Assembly: GCF_005239225.2 (NCBI RefSeq)
Contig: NC_133300.1
Coordinates: 11,313,875 to 11,377,874, forward strand
DNA: 64,000 bases
Direction: 5' to 3'
Source: Populus alba
Lineage: Eukaryota; Streptophyta; Magnoliopsida; Malpighiales; Salicaceae
The translations under genes and the position numbers were made by a program. Under the pieces are notes generated by a model. It was given only the letters and a program-made list of their open reading frames with translations, was not told the origin of the DNA and did not search any database. Every line of letters starts with the position of its first letter. The stretch's first letter is position 1. Shown piece after piece: positions 22,207 through 33,322 of this stretch.

Positions 22207-24241
22207 GCAGATCTGACCTCACCCTCTCTAGCATAAAAATTGGGTTGTTTCTTTAGTTTTTCCACACAATTCTCATCATACTTGCTGACTTTCTTCACTC
22301 CTCTTGTCTTACCTCCACTCTCGACCAGAATTTGGGTGTTTTTGAGTTGTGGTCGAATGGTTTGATTTGTTTGAGTGTTGGCGAATATTTGCTTGTGTTT
22401 GGATGGGTGGCCGAATGGGTTGTAGTGGTTTGAGGTTTCTAACCGAATCTGATGGTCTTCTCTCCCCCTTGTTCCTCACTTGATTTTCTCTCCCATCGCC
22501 TCATGCTCACTTTTTAGCTTTAATTTGATCATCATACACCTGTTTGGGTGTAAAGAGGTACAAAAGAGTGATGGTTTTACCATCTTTTACAATGATATAC
22601 CTATTTTTAACCCCATCATGAATTGTCTTCCTATCATATTGCCATGGTCTCCCTAACAAGATGTGACTTGCTTGCATTGGTACCACGTCGCACAGAACTT
22701 CATCAACATATTATCCCAATCAAAAATGGAACCACAACCTGTTTAGTCACTTTCACTTCACCACTTATCATTCACCATTGCAATCTATATGGGTTTAGCA
22801 TGCTTAGCAGTACACAAAATTCAGTTTACTAACAAGGGTGGCACTGCAAACATTAACACAGCTTCCACTATCTATAATTAACCACACACCTTTCTTTGTT
22901 ACGTTAAAAACACGTATGGAGAAATGTTCATCTCCTTTGTTCATTAGTATCATCTTCTTTGACCTGAACCTGAAGTGTTCGCTTATAATCAAAGGACTCC
23001 TCCAACCGGTTTAATTTTGCTAAACTCATCCCCATCACTATCCTCCAATGGTGGCATGACCTTCACAATCAGAACTGTCACTTTCAGATTCCACATCACC
23101 ATGATCTCTAATCAATTCATGATTCTCTTGTGTGGACACTCTGAAGCCATAATGTCCATTGTCCCTTGACACCTGAAATATTTAACATCACGAGTACGTT
23201 TAGGTTGAAGTTTCAGATTTACCTTTGGCATCAGTAGGGACATCAACTTTAGCCTTTGGTGGTTCAGTTCTAGAAGGACCAAAGGATCTTGGGCGGACAG
23301 TGCCCTCTCTCTTTAGATTCGGCTTCCAAGATGATGACGAACCCGAATTAAACGCTGGCCGAGCATGCCCCCTCCTAAGTTGTCTCTCCACCTTCGTCGC
23401 CATGTGAACCATGTCCTCTAGCTCCACATAGTGCTATGGCTCAACCACATTAGCAATGTCCCGATTCAACCCATTAAGAAATCTAGCCATGGTGGCTTCT
23501 CTATCCTCAACAACATTAGCCCGAATCATTGCTATCTCCATCTCTTTGTGATATTCATCTACTGTCTTATAACATTGATTCAGACTTTGAAGCTTCAGAT
23601 ATAAGTCTCTATAATAGTGGTTTGGCACAAATCGTCTCCTCATTAAGACTTTCATCTCCCCCTAAGTCTGAACAGGTCGCTTGCCATTCCTCCTCCTACT
23701 GATCACAATCTGATCCCACCAAATCAATGCATAATCCGTAAACTCAATTATCAACCAATTTCACCTTTTTTTGTTCGAATAGCTATGGCAATCAAAATCC
23801 AATCCACCTTTTTTCTCCCACTCCAAATAAGCCTCCGGATCGTTTGTTACCTTTGAAAGCTAGGAATTTTCAGGTTTAAATGGTGTCCAAGTCCCCATCC
23901 ATATCTTCATAAGTGCTCATGCCACGGAAATTCACATTCCTCCTAGCCCTGTTCGGTCCAGACCTGATTCCTTGGCCAGCTGATGCAAAATCATAGTCAT
24001 CTTCATCCCCATCTATGTTTTCATCAACAAACTCTTCAAAATCAGATCTGACATTCTGTGCCGCCATACGGACCGTATTTCCCCAGCAATCAGCCCCACT
24101 ATTCTGTTGCTTTATCGAATTCACCTCATCTTTCAGATCCTTGTATGTCCTAGACAACAACTCAAGTTGTTGGCCTATGGATCGCAATTGGAAAGCTACG
24201 TCAACGTTTTTTGTGTCGCTGATTCGTTTGTTTTTAGACAT
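22202..24241 (-). pseudogene. A1 upstream half: gag, protease and linker
   Basis: Read leftwards from ATG at 24239-24241: gag N-terminus and acidic linker (to 23876), capsid fragment (23434-23655; [18 protein letters not shown]) ending at the shared amber TAG 23434-23436, nucleocapsid (23200-23427), a damaged zinc knuckle whose first Cys is Tyr, protease active site (LIIDSGSCVNV within 22804-22992), then the low-complexity linker to the A2 insertion point. Several one-base indels split the frames. Confidence 0.9.
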
Positions 24242-25403
24242 TCTTCAATCTGTAAAATTTTGGTCAGTAGCACAAAATATATATCCCCACACCTCTCGTG
24301 TATACACAAAATAAATCAAGGCTTTTCACTCTATTAAGCTCTCTTACGCCTTTTACCTCACAACTTGCTTTCTTTTGGTTTCTTAGGAACTGAAAATCAA
24401 CAAATCAAAGTCAGTAGCTTTCCGGCGGCGCACTCTAATTATAATTTTCAGACCAAGAAGTAAAACAATATACTGAAAACAAACCAAAACAAAACAACTA
24501 CGATTACGATTTTGCGAGTAGAAAATGCAAATTCGTGCGAATTGTGGACGAAACGAACACATGAAATAAAACAAAAGCGAATATTAGCGAAAAAAATTAC
24601 TTGACTCCTAGATAACCCAAATATAATAGAAATAAAAAGATTAAGACAAACCTAAACAGTATAGATCATGTTCTCAAACTTGACGCAAATCTATCCTATT
24701 ACGTAATTTTTACGTAACAGAATTGAAACCCAGACCAAACGATCTCGAAATGACCTCAAATTCAATATTTGGTAATACAAGACTATGAAAACACTAATAC
24801 TCAATTTATAGGTCGTTCTCTTATGTCTAGGTACCCAAACCCCTTGTATGATCAGTTTGCGGCAGAATTGAACCTCCAGAAACCGATATCAAAATAATCC
24901 CAAATTTAATATGTGATGCAATCGCATACCCAATACTCATAATATGAAGTTTCAATAGATTCCAAGCTGTTTTACCTAGGGTTCACTAAGAGTAGTGTTT
25001 TGCGGCAGAATTGAAACTCGAATTAAAACCTCAAGCAAATAATATCAGAATAAGCCCAACTTTGATATATCATGCGATCCCACCCCCGATAGATTGAATA
25101 TGAAGTTTAAATTGATTCCGAGGTGGTTTGCTTATGGTTCACCAAGATTTGTGTTTCTACGGCAAAAATTCAATGATCCTTCAAATTTCAACTAATCACT
25201 CTTTTCTCTATTTCTTTCTGATTTTTTTTTCTTTTTAACAAACTGATATGAATAGAGACAGTAACAAGATGAAATATAAACTTTTTTTTTTTTTGCTTAG
25301 ATGACACAGACACGAAGAACAAGAAGATGGATGCAAACACTGAAAAACTTAAGGGACACTAAAAAAAAACAAAAATAACAGAATGATATGACCTTGTTTT
25401 GGA
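24242..25403 (-). other. A1 untranslated leader
   Basis: Noncoding, equivalent to the A3 and A2 leaders in reverse orientation, including the poly-A/T tracts near 25226 and 25283. Confidence 0.75.
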
Positions 25404-25420
25404 GCCTAGCTCTGATACCA
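25404..25420 (-). other. Primer-binding site of A1
   Basis: Minus strand TGGTATCAGAGCTAGGC, two bases from the 5' LTR; initiator tRNA-Met type. Confidence 0.9.
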
Positions 25421-25422
25421 AC

Positions 25423-26139
25423 TGATGCGAATCTCGTGATCACGTGGTCATGCAACCTACAATCAAGATTGAGATCTGATCCCGGAAAGCCGAAATAGGT
25501 CTGATATGAGTGCGACACAATGGAAACCTGCCCCAAGGCACCAACACTATTGGAATGAGTAGAATGACGCCACGAAGCCAGTTAATCTTCGATAAGTCAG
25601 ATTCAGTTCGTTCAAGAACTGAAGAATGCAAGAATCACTCTCACACGTTAAAACTGAAAAATTCAGAATAATAATCATCAAAGCTGCCGAAATTTTGGCC
25701 TACATGAGTTTAAATAGTTCTTGAAAAGTTAACCCTAATGGACCCTTTATGTGGGCTTATATGAGGTCCACTCAAAACTGGCCCAAAACCCTAAAATGAA
25801 AAGCCCATAACTTAATCCAAACAAGCATTGGATTCCTAGCTTTAAAACAAAGTATGAATTAAGCCCAAAACAAGCCTTGGGCTGTAGCTAACAAAATAAA
25901 ATAAAGCCCTTATCTCATGGCCCAAATAAGGTTGTATTGGACCCCTCTTGCACATGGATAAGATGTACTAGGAGTCTTGATACTCCAATGGACCTTCCAA
26001 TTCTGACTTGATGGAAACCTTCAAAACCAATGCATTCAATGCGTCTTTCAATGTCTTTGTCTTTGTCTTGGACCGAGTCCTTGGTCCCTTTAGAACATGT
26101 AATGGGTCCTTGTTGGTGTTTCTGGGCTGGTCCGCATCA
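25423..26139 (-). repeat. 5' LTR of A1 (717 bp)
   Basis: In plus coordinates begins TGATGCGAATC and ends GTCCGCATCA. It pairs with the 3' LTR at 11324-12048, with small indels between them. Confidence 0.95.
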
Positions 26140-26144
26140 CCTAG
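26140..26144. repeat. Right target-site duplication CCTAG of A1
   Basis: Matches 11319-11323. Confidence 0.95.
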
Positions 26145-26295
26145 TGTTTCATTGAGGATCCAATATCTGAAACAAGCATGAAAGAGAACCAGATGCATCT
26201 GAAATGGTTGTGGCAGCAATCACTTGTCTTAAACCATATATCACTCATGAAATTCAATATTGAGGCGAGGCGTGGAATGATTAGAATTTTTTTAA
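26145..26295 (-). pseudogene. P450 remnant, C-terminus and 3' flank
   Basis: After the MITE the minus strand reads ILIIPRLASILN, matching the usual P450 C-terminal PRL motif, and continues open for about 35 codons to a stop close to the A1 insertion. The true stop is uncertain. Confidence 0.65.
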
Positions 26296-27074
26296 GACCC
26301 TGTTTATTTGCTGGAAAGTAGTTTTTTTTTAGAAGTGAATTCGGGAAAGTGAATTATTTTCCGATGTTTGGTAGTGTAATGAAAAATAAATTGGAAAACA
26401 CTTTCTAGTGTTTGGTTATGTCATGGAAAATGAGCTGGAAAAGAAACTTATTAATTTTTTATTTTTTTAAAGTTTATTAAAATAATAATGAATAAATTTT
26501 ACAAATTAAAAAGTTGAATTAGAATGAAATTGAAAAAATATATAATTTCATAAATTATTTCAAATAAATAAAATAATAATTAAATTTTAAAAAAAGATGA
26601 AGAAATTAAAATAATAATAATAATTAATATTTTTAAATTATTTAAATAAAATAAGTAACGATCAAAAGAATGAGGATCAAATTTGATTAGATAAAAATTT
26701 TTAAATAAAAAAATGATAAGAAAAAAAGCAAATAATAATTATATAAAAATGAAGACCAAAGTTAATATAAAAATTAAATTTAAAAGATGAAATTGAAAAA
26801 TAAATATTCAAAACAAATATATATACAATCAAAAGTTTGATGACCAAATTTAATATAATTAGGAAATAATATAACATCTTTAAATCTTTCACAATTTTCA
26901 AAAAGTGTTTTCCGCCCAAATTTTCTAGGAAAACACTTTCCTGGAAACCAAGCCAATTTTTTCTTTGATTGGAAAAGTGTTTTCTGTTTACCAACTTTCC
27001 TAATGACAAACAAACCCAGGAAAGTTTGGAAAGTGTTTTTTTAAAAACCACTTTTCAGGAAACAAACATAACCT
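26296..27074. mobile_element. PIF/Harbinger (Tourist)-like MITE, 779 bp
   Basis: Very AT-rich with no coding capacity. Ends are imperfect inverted repeats: GACCCTGTTTATTTGC on the left and, in reverse complement, GGTTATGTTTGTTTCC on the right (17 of 24 matching). It is flanked by TAA at 26293-26295 and 27075-27077, the 3-bp target typical of PIF/Harbinger. Subterminal TTTTCC/GGAAAA motifs recur. A hAT origin is less likely because no 8-bp duplication is seen. Confidence 0.75.
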
Positions 27075-27077
27075 AAG

Positions 27078-27190
27078 AGAGTTACCTTAGACAAGGTTAT
27101 TCCCAATCCTTCTATCATATCTATTGTCCCATCCATAGATGTTGTCAGCTAAACCCTTAGAGTAACTTGGCAAGTGTCAGGTGCAGTAGT
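27078..27190 (-). pseudogene. P450 remnant, exon 2 second part
   Basis: Reads LLHLTLAKLL, stop, GF, then in another frame TSMDGTIDMIEGLGITLSKVTL, the typical region after the heme loop. About a dozen residues expected between FGSG and LLHLTLA, including the heme-ligand Cys, are absent from both sides of the insertion. Confidence 0.85.
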
Positions 27191-27739
27191 TGTTGACGCG
27201 AATGGTTATGCACAATCCACAATCAAAATAAAAAATATAATCTTGAGAAAATTGAAAGAAATCTGATAAAAATATAATACAATGGAAATCTATTTCAAGG
27301 TACTAACACTATTGAAATGAAGTCGAATGATGCCACAAAGCTTGTTAAATTTTGATAAGTCATATTCAATTTGTTTAAGAACTTAAGAATGCAAGGATCT
27401 CTCTCACATGTTAAACTGAAAAGCTTAAAGTATTATTCATCAAAGAGTTTTTTTTTTTTTTTTTTAATTTAGGCTTTACATGTGTTAAAATAGTTTTGAG
27501 AAATGAACCCTAATAGATTTACTCTTATGGGTTGAATTGACCCACTTACAAAAACTGACCAAAAGTCTTTACTAGTAAAACTAAACCTTAATCCAATGAA
27601 GCCTTGGATCTTAGTTGAAAACCAAAGCATTGATTAAGTTTAAACATAGAAATAATAATGAAAACAACAAGTCTGAACAGTAGACACAATTACACTAGAA
27701 TTTGAATTTATTTGTTCAACATTTTCTTGAATTGTATCA
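27191..27739 (-). repeat. 3' LTR of the old A-like element
   Basis: Aligns with family A LTRs in reverse (CACAATCAA, GTACTAACACTATTGAAATGA-like, AAGAATGCAAGGATC) with many substitutions and a T-run at 27447-27465; 549 bp. Confidence 0.78.
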
Positions 27740-28983
27740 TTCCCTTTTTTTTCAAGATGATTCATCCTCGAATCATTAATAGGCATAATGGATGTTTCAT
27801 AAGCCTCTTGTTTAAGCCTTCAGAGCTCTTTTCTTACAAACACTTGCCTTCAAACAATTTTGTATGAAAAGTAATATCTTTCGTCTTTTATCATTTTGCG
27901 TTGTTACTGCTCTCTTTCTGAAGTTTGCCTTTCCTAGAATAGTTCGTTTAACTTATCAAATTCTTTCATTAAAACCCCAAACTTTTATGATAGATCTTTG
28001 CATTCTTAATCAAGAATAGCAACATGTTTGTTCCTCTCCCTTTAATATCACCTCTCCTTTTGATACCTCATTGTCCTTTGCCATAATACCTCATTAGAAA
28101 TACATGTAATCTTGATTGTAATTCTCCATTTTGTATTTTTTTTTTTCTAAGTTTTCAAAACTAGACTGAAAAAAAAAAAAAAAAATCAACCAATCCTTTA
28201 TATATATATATATAGATAACAAACCATAAAACAATTAGCTAATGACAATAAAAAAATAAAAAGATTGGTACTAGAGAAAACTGACCTGAAACAAAAAATA
28301 ACATGGACATAAATAAGTAGAATTGACATGGAACAAGAGAGAAAAAAGAACTTAACAAAGGAATATGACCTGATTAATGATACAAACATGAATAGGAGTT
28401 TATGATACAAAACACTGATTTGAACCAAATCTAGACCCTAGACCAAACAACATCCAATTTAAGCTAAAAAAACTGATATTTAGTGTGTTTAAACTCAAAT
28501 ATATAGAATATGAATTTTGACCCAATTATGCTAATGTTTTGATATGCTGATACCACAAAAAAACAAGTAAGGCTTTCTTATCCGAATCTGAAACCTTTAA
28601 GCAATTGATGCTTTTAAATGAGTTGAAATTTATAAATTGGATGTGATTGGTGTATTCCTACTCTAAATAACCCAAAATATGAAATTTGAGAAAATTAATA
28701 AGGTGTTTTTATAGGCTAATGCCAAACCAACAAAGTAATCATACCAGATTTAACCCAACCAATGTTTTTAGTGTGTAATTTTTTTTTACTCTTAAGAAGA
28801 ACAATAATAAATGAAAATAAACTAGAAGTTATGCAGGAAAGAAAACAAAAATTTAGATCAAAAACTAACCTTTAGGATTCTGACCGAAAACAAAGATGCA
28901 AGGACAAAGATGAAACTGACACTAAGAAAAACACAAAAATGAATACACAAGAAATAATGGATATAACTTGATTCCGTAGCCTA
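27740..28983 (-). other. Internal region of the old element, noncoding
   Basis: AT-rich with A/T tracts and a (TA)n stretch at 28199-28215. Parts near 28440-28760 resemble the family A leader. No gag or pol motif is found; either a non-autonomous deletion derivative or complete decay. Confidence 0.6.
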
Positions 28984-28997
28984 GGTCTGATACCAAA

Positions 28998-29640
28998 TGA
29001 TATGGACCTCTTGATCACGTGGTCAAGCAATTTCCACAATAAAGATGATATACTCTTAAAAAGGCTAAGAAATTAGGTTTGATTTAGAAATATGGACTTA
29101 ATAGAAACTTTGTTCCAAGACATCAACATTGATGAAATAAGAATCGAATGATGCCCCCAAAAAGTCAGTTTAAAACTTTGATAAGTTAAATTTAGTTCGT
29201 TCAAAGAATCAAAGAATACAAGAATCTCTCTTTACACGTTAAAACCAACAAGTATTATTCATCAAAGAATTTTTTTATATATATAAAATTTCTAGGCTTT
29301 ACCATACGTTTAAATAGTTTATGAGAAATTAACATTAATTTTTTTTTTAATGCTTTAACCAAAAAAAAAAAAAAATTAACATTAATGGATCTATCTTTAT
29401 GGTCTGAATTAACGCCACTTACAAAAATTAACTTACCTTTACTAGTAAGCTCAAACCCTGATCCAAACAAGGCTTAAATCTTAACTGAAAAATCAAAGTA
29501 TTAAGTAAGCTCAAATATAAAAATGATAATGAAAAGAACGATAATAGGTATATATTAATGTTAAAATTTAAATTTTTCTTATTTAACCCTTTCTTAGATT
29601 GTAGCAGTTGTAATGCAAATGTGATACAAGGACGTCAACA
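28998..29640 (-). repeat. 5' LTR of the old A-like element
   Basis: Starts TGATATGGACCTCTTGATCACGTGG next to the primer site and ends GACGTCAACA; 643 bp. It is far more diverged from A1/A2 LTRs than those are from each other, so this insertion is older. Confidence 0.8.
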
Positions 29641-30053
29641 CCTGATCCGAATGGCTTGAACATAATATCTAAAATCTCAAAATTTGCTTGATCTGTGAGA
29701 AACCTTTCTGGCGTGTACCCATCAAGATTAAACCATATATTTGGGTCATGATGCAAACTTCCACAAATTCACAAACAAACGAGTGCGTTTTGGTATGTGT
29801 TATCTGCCAATGCAACAACCTTCTATTGCCTCGTCGTGGGGAATTGACATAGGAGCTGTTTGGGTAACCAAGCGCAGTGTCTCTTTTCACAATTGCCTGG
29901 ATGCACGCTAAGTTTTCAATGTCAGAGTCCTCTGCCAGCTTTGAGGTCTTGCTCTTCTTGAGCAAGCTGCAATGAGCGTCTATTGTTCAACAAATTTGAT
30001 GAGATCCATGTCAAGGTAAGAGATGTGGTATCCGCACCTGCTAGGATGAGAGT
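29641..30053 (-). pseudogene. P450 remnant, exon 2 first part
   Basis: After an acceptor TTGCAG at 30054 it reads TLILAGADTTSLTLTW (I-helix oxygen-activation motif), then a deletion, SDIENLACIQAIVK, a one-base A insertion that shifts frame just before the K-helix ETLRL, a degraded SIPH region, and GYTPERFLTDQ with FKPFGSG. It stops at the old LTR element boundary (29640). Confidence 0.88.
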
Positions 30054-30605
30054 CTGCAACATGGAAATTTAAAAACATTACGGGGATTCAAGTTTGTTCT
30101 GACACAAAGAAAGAGGCGGTTTTTGCAGATAGAATATAGAGAAATCATCTGCACACACACAAAATAGTCTTTAACCAAGATAAAACCACAGTTTGCCTGT
30201 CTTAATTCCAATCTAAGGATGATTTTTTTTGATAGGCTAGGTTTTGTTTTTTCTTACGCCAAAATTCAGTTAAATGGTTCCTCGAGAAGAGAAATTATAT
30301 ATCCTAACAGATTTGGATAAGTAATAGAAGTACAGGTACTTGCTGCATTTAGCTTCTCAAAAGATAGTCATTTCATATTTTAATTTGTATCTTAAAAATA
30401 GAGGGTTCCACCAGCTATCCTGCAAATTGCTCAATCATACAGGCTCTTAAAGTTAGCTAGTTTAGTGGTAAGGTAATGCATTTACGGGTCGTAGTTTGAA
30501 GATGCGATACTTTATAAGGCTGGTAAGATTAATGCTGCATTAGACATTTAAAATATATAGAAAAGGACAAGCTAAATGCCAAACAAAAAAAATTAGAGAA
30601 CGTAC

Positions 30606-30996
30606 CATTGCTGTTGCCTTGAAAATGGTTTCACGTGAATGGCCAAACATGCAATCATCCTTTGTGGACAGCAGCACATCCCCGAAGTCCTCGACTTTGC
30701 TAGAGTCGTCAGTCATCTCGAGGAATCCAACTTTCCATAAGGGAATCCAGTTCCCTCGAAGGGTCTCTTTGATAGTTTTTCACTGATCCAAGAAAATTAT
30801 TTAATCCATCCTAAAGAAATGGGATTAAATATGAACGAACAAAGACCCGGAAATAATCATAAAACTCCTTCATGAGCTTTCCAGTACGTTTCCCTTCTTC
30901 ATTTTCAGCTTTAGCACTACTGAAATATCTCTTCCCTGCAATAATTCTTGTGATCATATTTATTGTAATTCCTTAAAGCCATTCGCTAGCGGCTAT
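30606..30996 (-). pseudogene. P450 remnant, exon 1 part
   Basis: Reads GITINMITRIIAGKRYFSSA, FYDYFRVF, then after frame changes ELDSLMESWIPRDD and EDFGDVLLSTKDD...FKATAM, ending at a canonical donor (ATG then GTACGT at 30605). A TAA lies just before GITIN. The N-terminal membrane anchor and proline-rich hinge are not recognisable upstream, so exon 1 is truncated or decayed. Confidence 0.85.
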
Positions 30997-31360
30997 CTTA
31001 ATTGAGTGATGTGATCCAAATTATATTAAAGGATATGCTAGAAGTTCGAAATTGGCAAATTACAAGATAATGATTAAAAAAACTTAAAGACATATTCAAT
31101 AAGTTTATTCAGAGTATTTGGATCAAGGTAGATTTTAAGAAGGTTTCATATCTTCAACAAATGATGATTATATTTTAATCAATTTAATTATATACCCCAA
31201 AAGCATCCTATTCCATGGGTTTAATTAATTTCAGCAACAATAGGCCTTTTTTTTTTCATATGTTTTTATAGATTCCAAGGATTTCTTATTATATATGGAA
31301 ATATAGGAGGCTAAAAAAGAATTAATGACATATTAGTTATTTTTATTAATTTCTTTAATG
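30997..31360. other. Intergenic AT-rich sequence
   Basis: Sequence between the P450 exon 1 remnant and the A4 LTR fragment. No reading frame, repeat or RNA gene is recognised. Confidence 0.6.
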
Positions 31361-31810
31361 CTTGGGCTTAATGAAAACTTTGTTTTGAGCTAGGGTCCAA
31401 GGCTTGTTTGGATCAGATTATGGGGTTTTCAGTTTAGGGTTTTGGGCCAGTTTTGAGTGGACCTCATGTAAGTCCGCATAGGGGTCCATTAGGGTTAATT
31501 TTTCAAGAACTATTTAAACTCATGGAAGCCAAAATTTGGGCAACTTTGATGAACATTATTCAGAATTTTTCAGTTTTAATGTCGTGAGAGTGATTCTTGG
31601 CATTCTTCAGTTTCTTGAACGAACTAAATCTGACTTATCGAAGATTAACTGGCTTCGCGACGTCATTCTGCTCATTCCAATACTGTTGGTGCCTTGAGGC
31701 AGGTTTCCGTTGTGTCACACTCTTCTTATCAGACCTCTTTCGGCTTTCCGGGATCAGATCTCAATCTTGATCGTGGGTTGCGTGACCACGTGATCACGAG
31801 GTTCGCATCG
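31361..31810 (+). repeat. A4 LTR fragment 1
   Basis: 3' 450 bp of a family A LTR, ending GCATCG instead of GCATCA, followed by a mutated primer site TTGGTATCTGAGC (31812-31824) and about 320 bp of leader. More diverged than A1-A3 LTRs. Confidence 0.85.
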
Positions 31811-32146
31811 GTTGGTATCTGAGCTAGGCTCCGAAACAAGGTCATATCCTTTTGTGAATTTCGATTTTTTTTAGTATTCCTTTAAGTTTTCCAGTGTTTT
31901 CGCCCATCTTCTTGTTCTTCGTGTCTGTGTCATCTAAGCAATAAAAAGGGTTATAATTTCATCTTGTTACTCGTCTCTAATCATATCGGCTAAATGAAAA
32001 AAAAAAAAGAAAGAAAAAGAGAGGGGGGGATTAATTTGTGCCGCAGAAACACAAACTCTTGGTGAACTTTAAGCGAACACACCTCAGAATCAATTGAAAC
32101 TTTTATATTCAGTCTATTGGGAGTGATACACATCATATTTCAAATT

Positions 32147-32417
32147 TAGGCCAAAAATTCGGCAGTTTGATGAATATTATTCTGAATTTTTCAGTTTTAA
32201 CGTGTGAGAGTGATTCTTGCATTCTTCAGTTCTTGAACGAACTGAATCTGACTTATCGAAGATTAACTGGCTTCGTGGCGTCATTCTACTCATTCCAATA
32301 GTGTTGGTGCCTTGGGGCAGGTTTCCATTGTGTCACACTCCTATCAGACCTATTTCGGCTTTCCAGGATCAGATCTCAATCTTGATTGTGGGTTGCGTGA
32401 TCATGAGGTTCGCATCA
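32147..32417 (+). repeat. A4 LTR fragment 2
   Basis: 3' 270 bp of a family A LTR beginning in the GGCCAAAATT region and ending CGCATCA; the palindromic GTGATCAC near the end is partly deleted. The primer site reads TGGTATCCGAGC (32420-32431). The leader 32432-33322 follows without coding content. Confidence 0.85.
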
Positions 32418-32431
32418 GTTGGTATCCGAGC

Positions 32432-33322
32432 TAGGCTCCAAAACACAGGTCATATCATTCTGTTATTGTCGTTTTTTTTCTTCTTTAGTGTTCTCTTATG
32501 TTTTCAGTGTTTGCGTCTATCTTTTTGTTCTTCGAGTCTGCATCATCTAAGCAAAAAAAAAAGGTTTATATTTCATTTGGTTACTGTCTCTAATCATATC
32601 AGTTTATTAAAAAGAAAAAAAAACAGAAAAAAATAAGAGAAAAGAGTGATTAGTTGACATTTGAAGGATCATCTCCAATTTTTGCCGCAAAAACACAAAA
32701 TATTGGTGAACCATATAAGCAAACCACCTCGGAATCAATTTAAAACTTCATATTCAGTCTATTGGGGGTGGGATCGCATCATATATAAAAATTGGGCTTA
32801 TTCTGATATTATTTGCTTGAGATTTTAATTTGAGTTTCAATTCTGCCACAGAAACACTACTCTTAGTGAACTCTAGGTAAAACGCCTTGGAATCTATTGA
32901 AACTTCATATTTCGAGTACTGGGTATGCGATTGCACCACATAGTAAATTTGGGATTATTTTGATATCGGTTTCTGGAGGTTTTAATTGGAGGTTCAATTC
33001 TGTTGCAAATTGATCATACAAGGGGTTTGGGTACCTAGACATAAGAGAACGACCTATAAATATTGAATTTGAGGTCATTTCGAGATCGTTTGGTCTGGGT
33101 TTCAATTCTGTTACGTAAAAATTGCGTAATAGGATAGATTTGGGTCAAGTTTGAGAATATGATCTATACTGTTTAGGTTTGTCTTAATCTTTTTATTTTC
33201 TATTATATTTGGGTTATCTAGGAGTCAAGTAATTGTTTTCACTAAAATTCGCTTTTGTTTATTTCGTGTTTTCGTTTCATCCATAATTCACTGACGAATT
33301 TTGCATTGCTACTCGCGCAATA
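32432..33322 (+). other. A4 leader sequence
   Basis: Matches A3 3003-3920 with substitutions and a deletion near 33057. Noncoding. It ends at CGCGCAATAT, where it jumps to protease. Confidence 0.75.

Larger units (their letters stand above)
11324..26139 (-). mobile_element. Family A element A1, full length, interrupted by A2
   Basis: A complete minus-strand element of about 7.40 kb once A2 and one 5-bp duplication are removed. From its own 5' end: LTR 25423-26139, primer site 25404-25420, leader, gag and protease (22202-24241), then after A2 the rest of pol (12067-14787), polypurine tract and 3' LTR 11324-12048. Flanks carry CCTAG duplications. Coding parts have many stops and frameshifts, including G-to-A Trp stops, so A1 is defective. 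Confidence 0.95.
27191..29640 (-). mobile_element. Old degenerate family A-like LTR element
   Basis: Two diverged LTRs in minus orientation (27191-27739 and 28998-29640) with outer ends TGTTGACG and CGTCAACA. A degraded primer site lies at 28984-28996 (TTGGTATCAGACC) and a pyrimidine stretch equivalent to the polypurine tract at 27740-27752. The internal 1.26 kb has no recognisable gag or pol. It sits in the P450 exon. The flanks show no target duplication and P450 sequence is missing at the site, so a deletion followed or accompanied insertion. Confidence 0.8.
26145..30996 (-). pseudogene. CYP82-like cytochrome P450 pseudogene, split by two insertions
   Basis: Pieces of one P450 gene lie in order on the minus strand: exon 1 (30606-30996), intron (30054-30605), exon 2 first part (29641-30053), an old LTR element, exon 2 second part (27078-27190), a MITE, and the C-terminus (26145-26295). 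Resemblance to the CYP82 family comes from AGKRYF, ILAGADTT, the ETLR and PERF motifs and the C-terminal MIEGLGITLSKVTL. The conserved heme-loop Cys region (FGSGRRxCPG) is interrupted after FGSG and its remainder is missing. In-frame stops and frameshifts confirm a dead gene. P450s of this type are ER-bound mono-oxygenases of specialised metabolism. Confidence 0.88.

Noticed and set aside
26701..27051. 116-aa frame inside the MITE
   Set aside because: Composition is Phe/Ile/Lys-rich from AT-rich DNA, with no transposase motif.
28198..28428. 76-aa hydrophobic frame on the minus strand
   Set aside because: AT-rich translation within degenerate retroelement DNA with a (TA)n repeat; no coding signature.
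27191..29640. Target-site duplication for the old A-like element
   Set aside because: Flanks GTAGT and CCTGA do not match, and P450 sequence is missing at the site.
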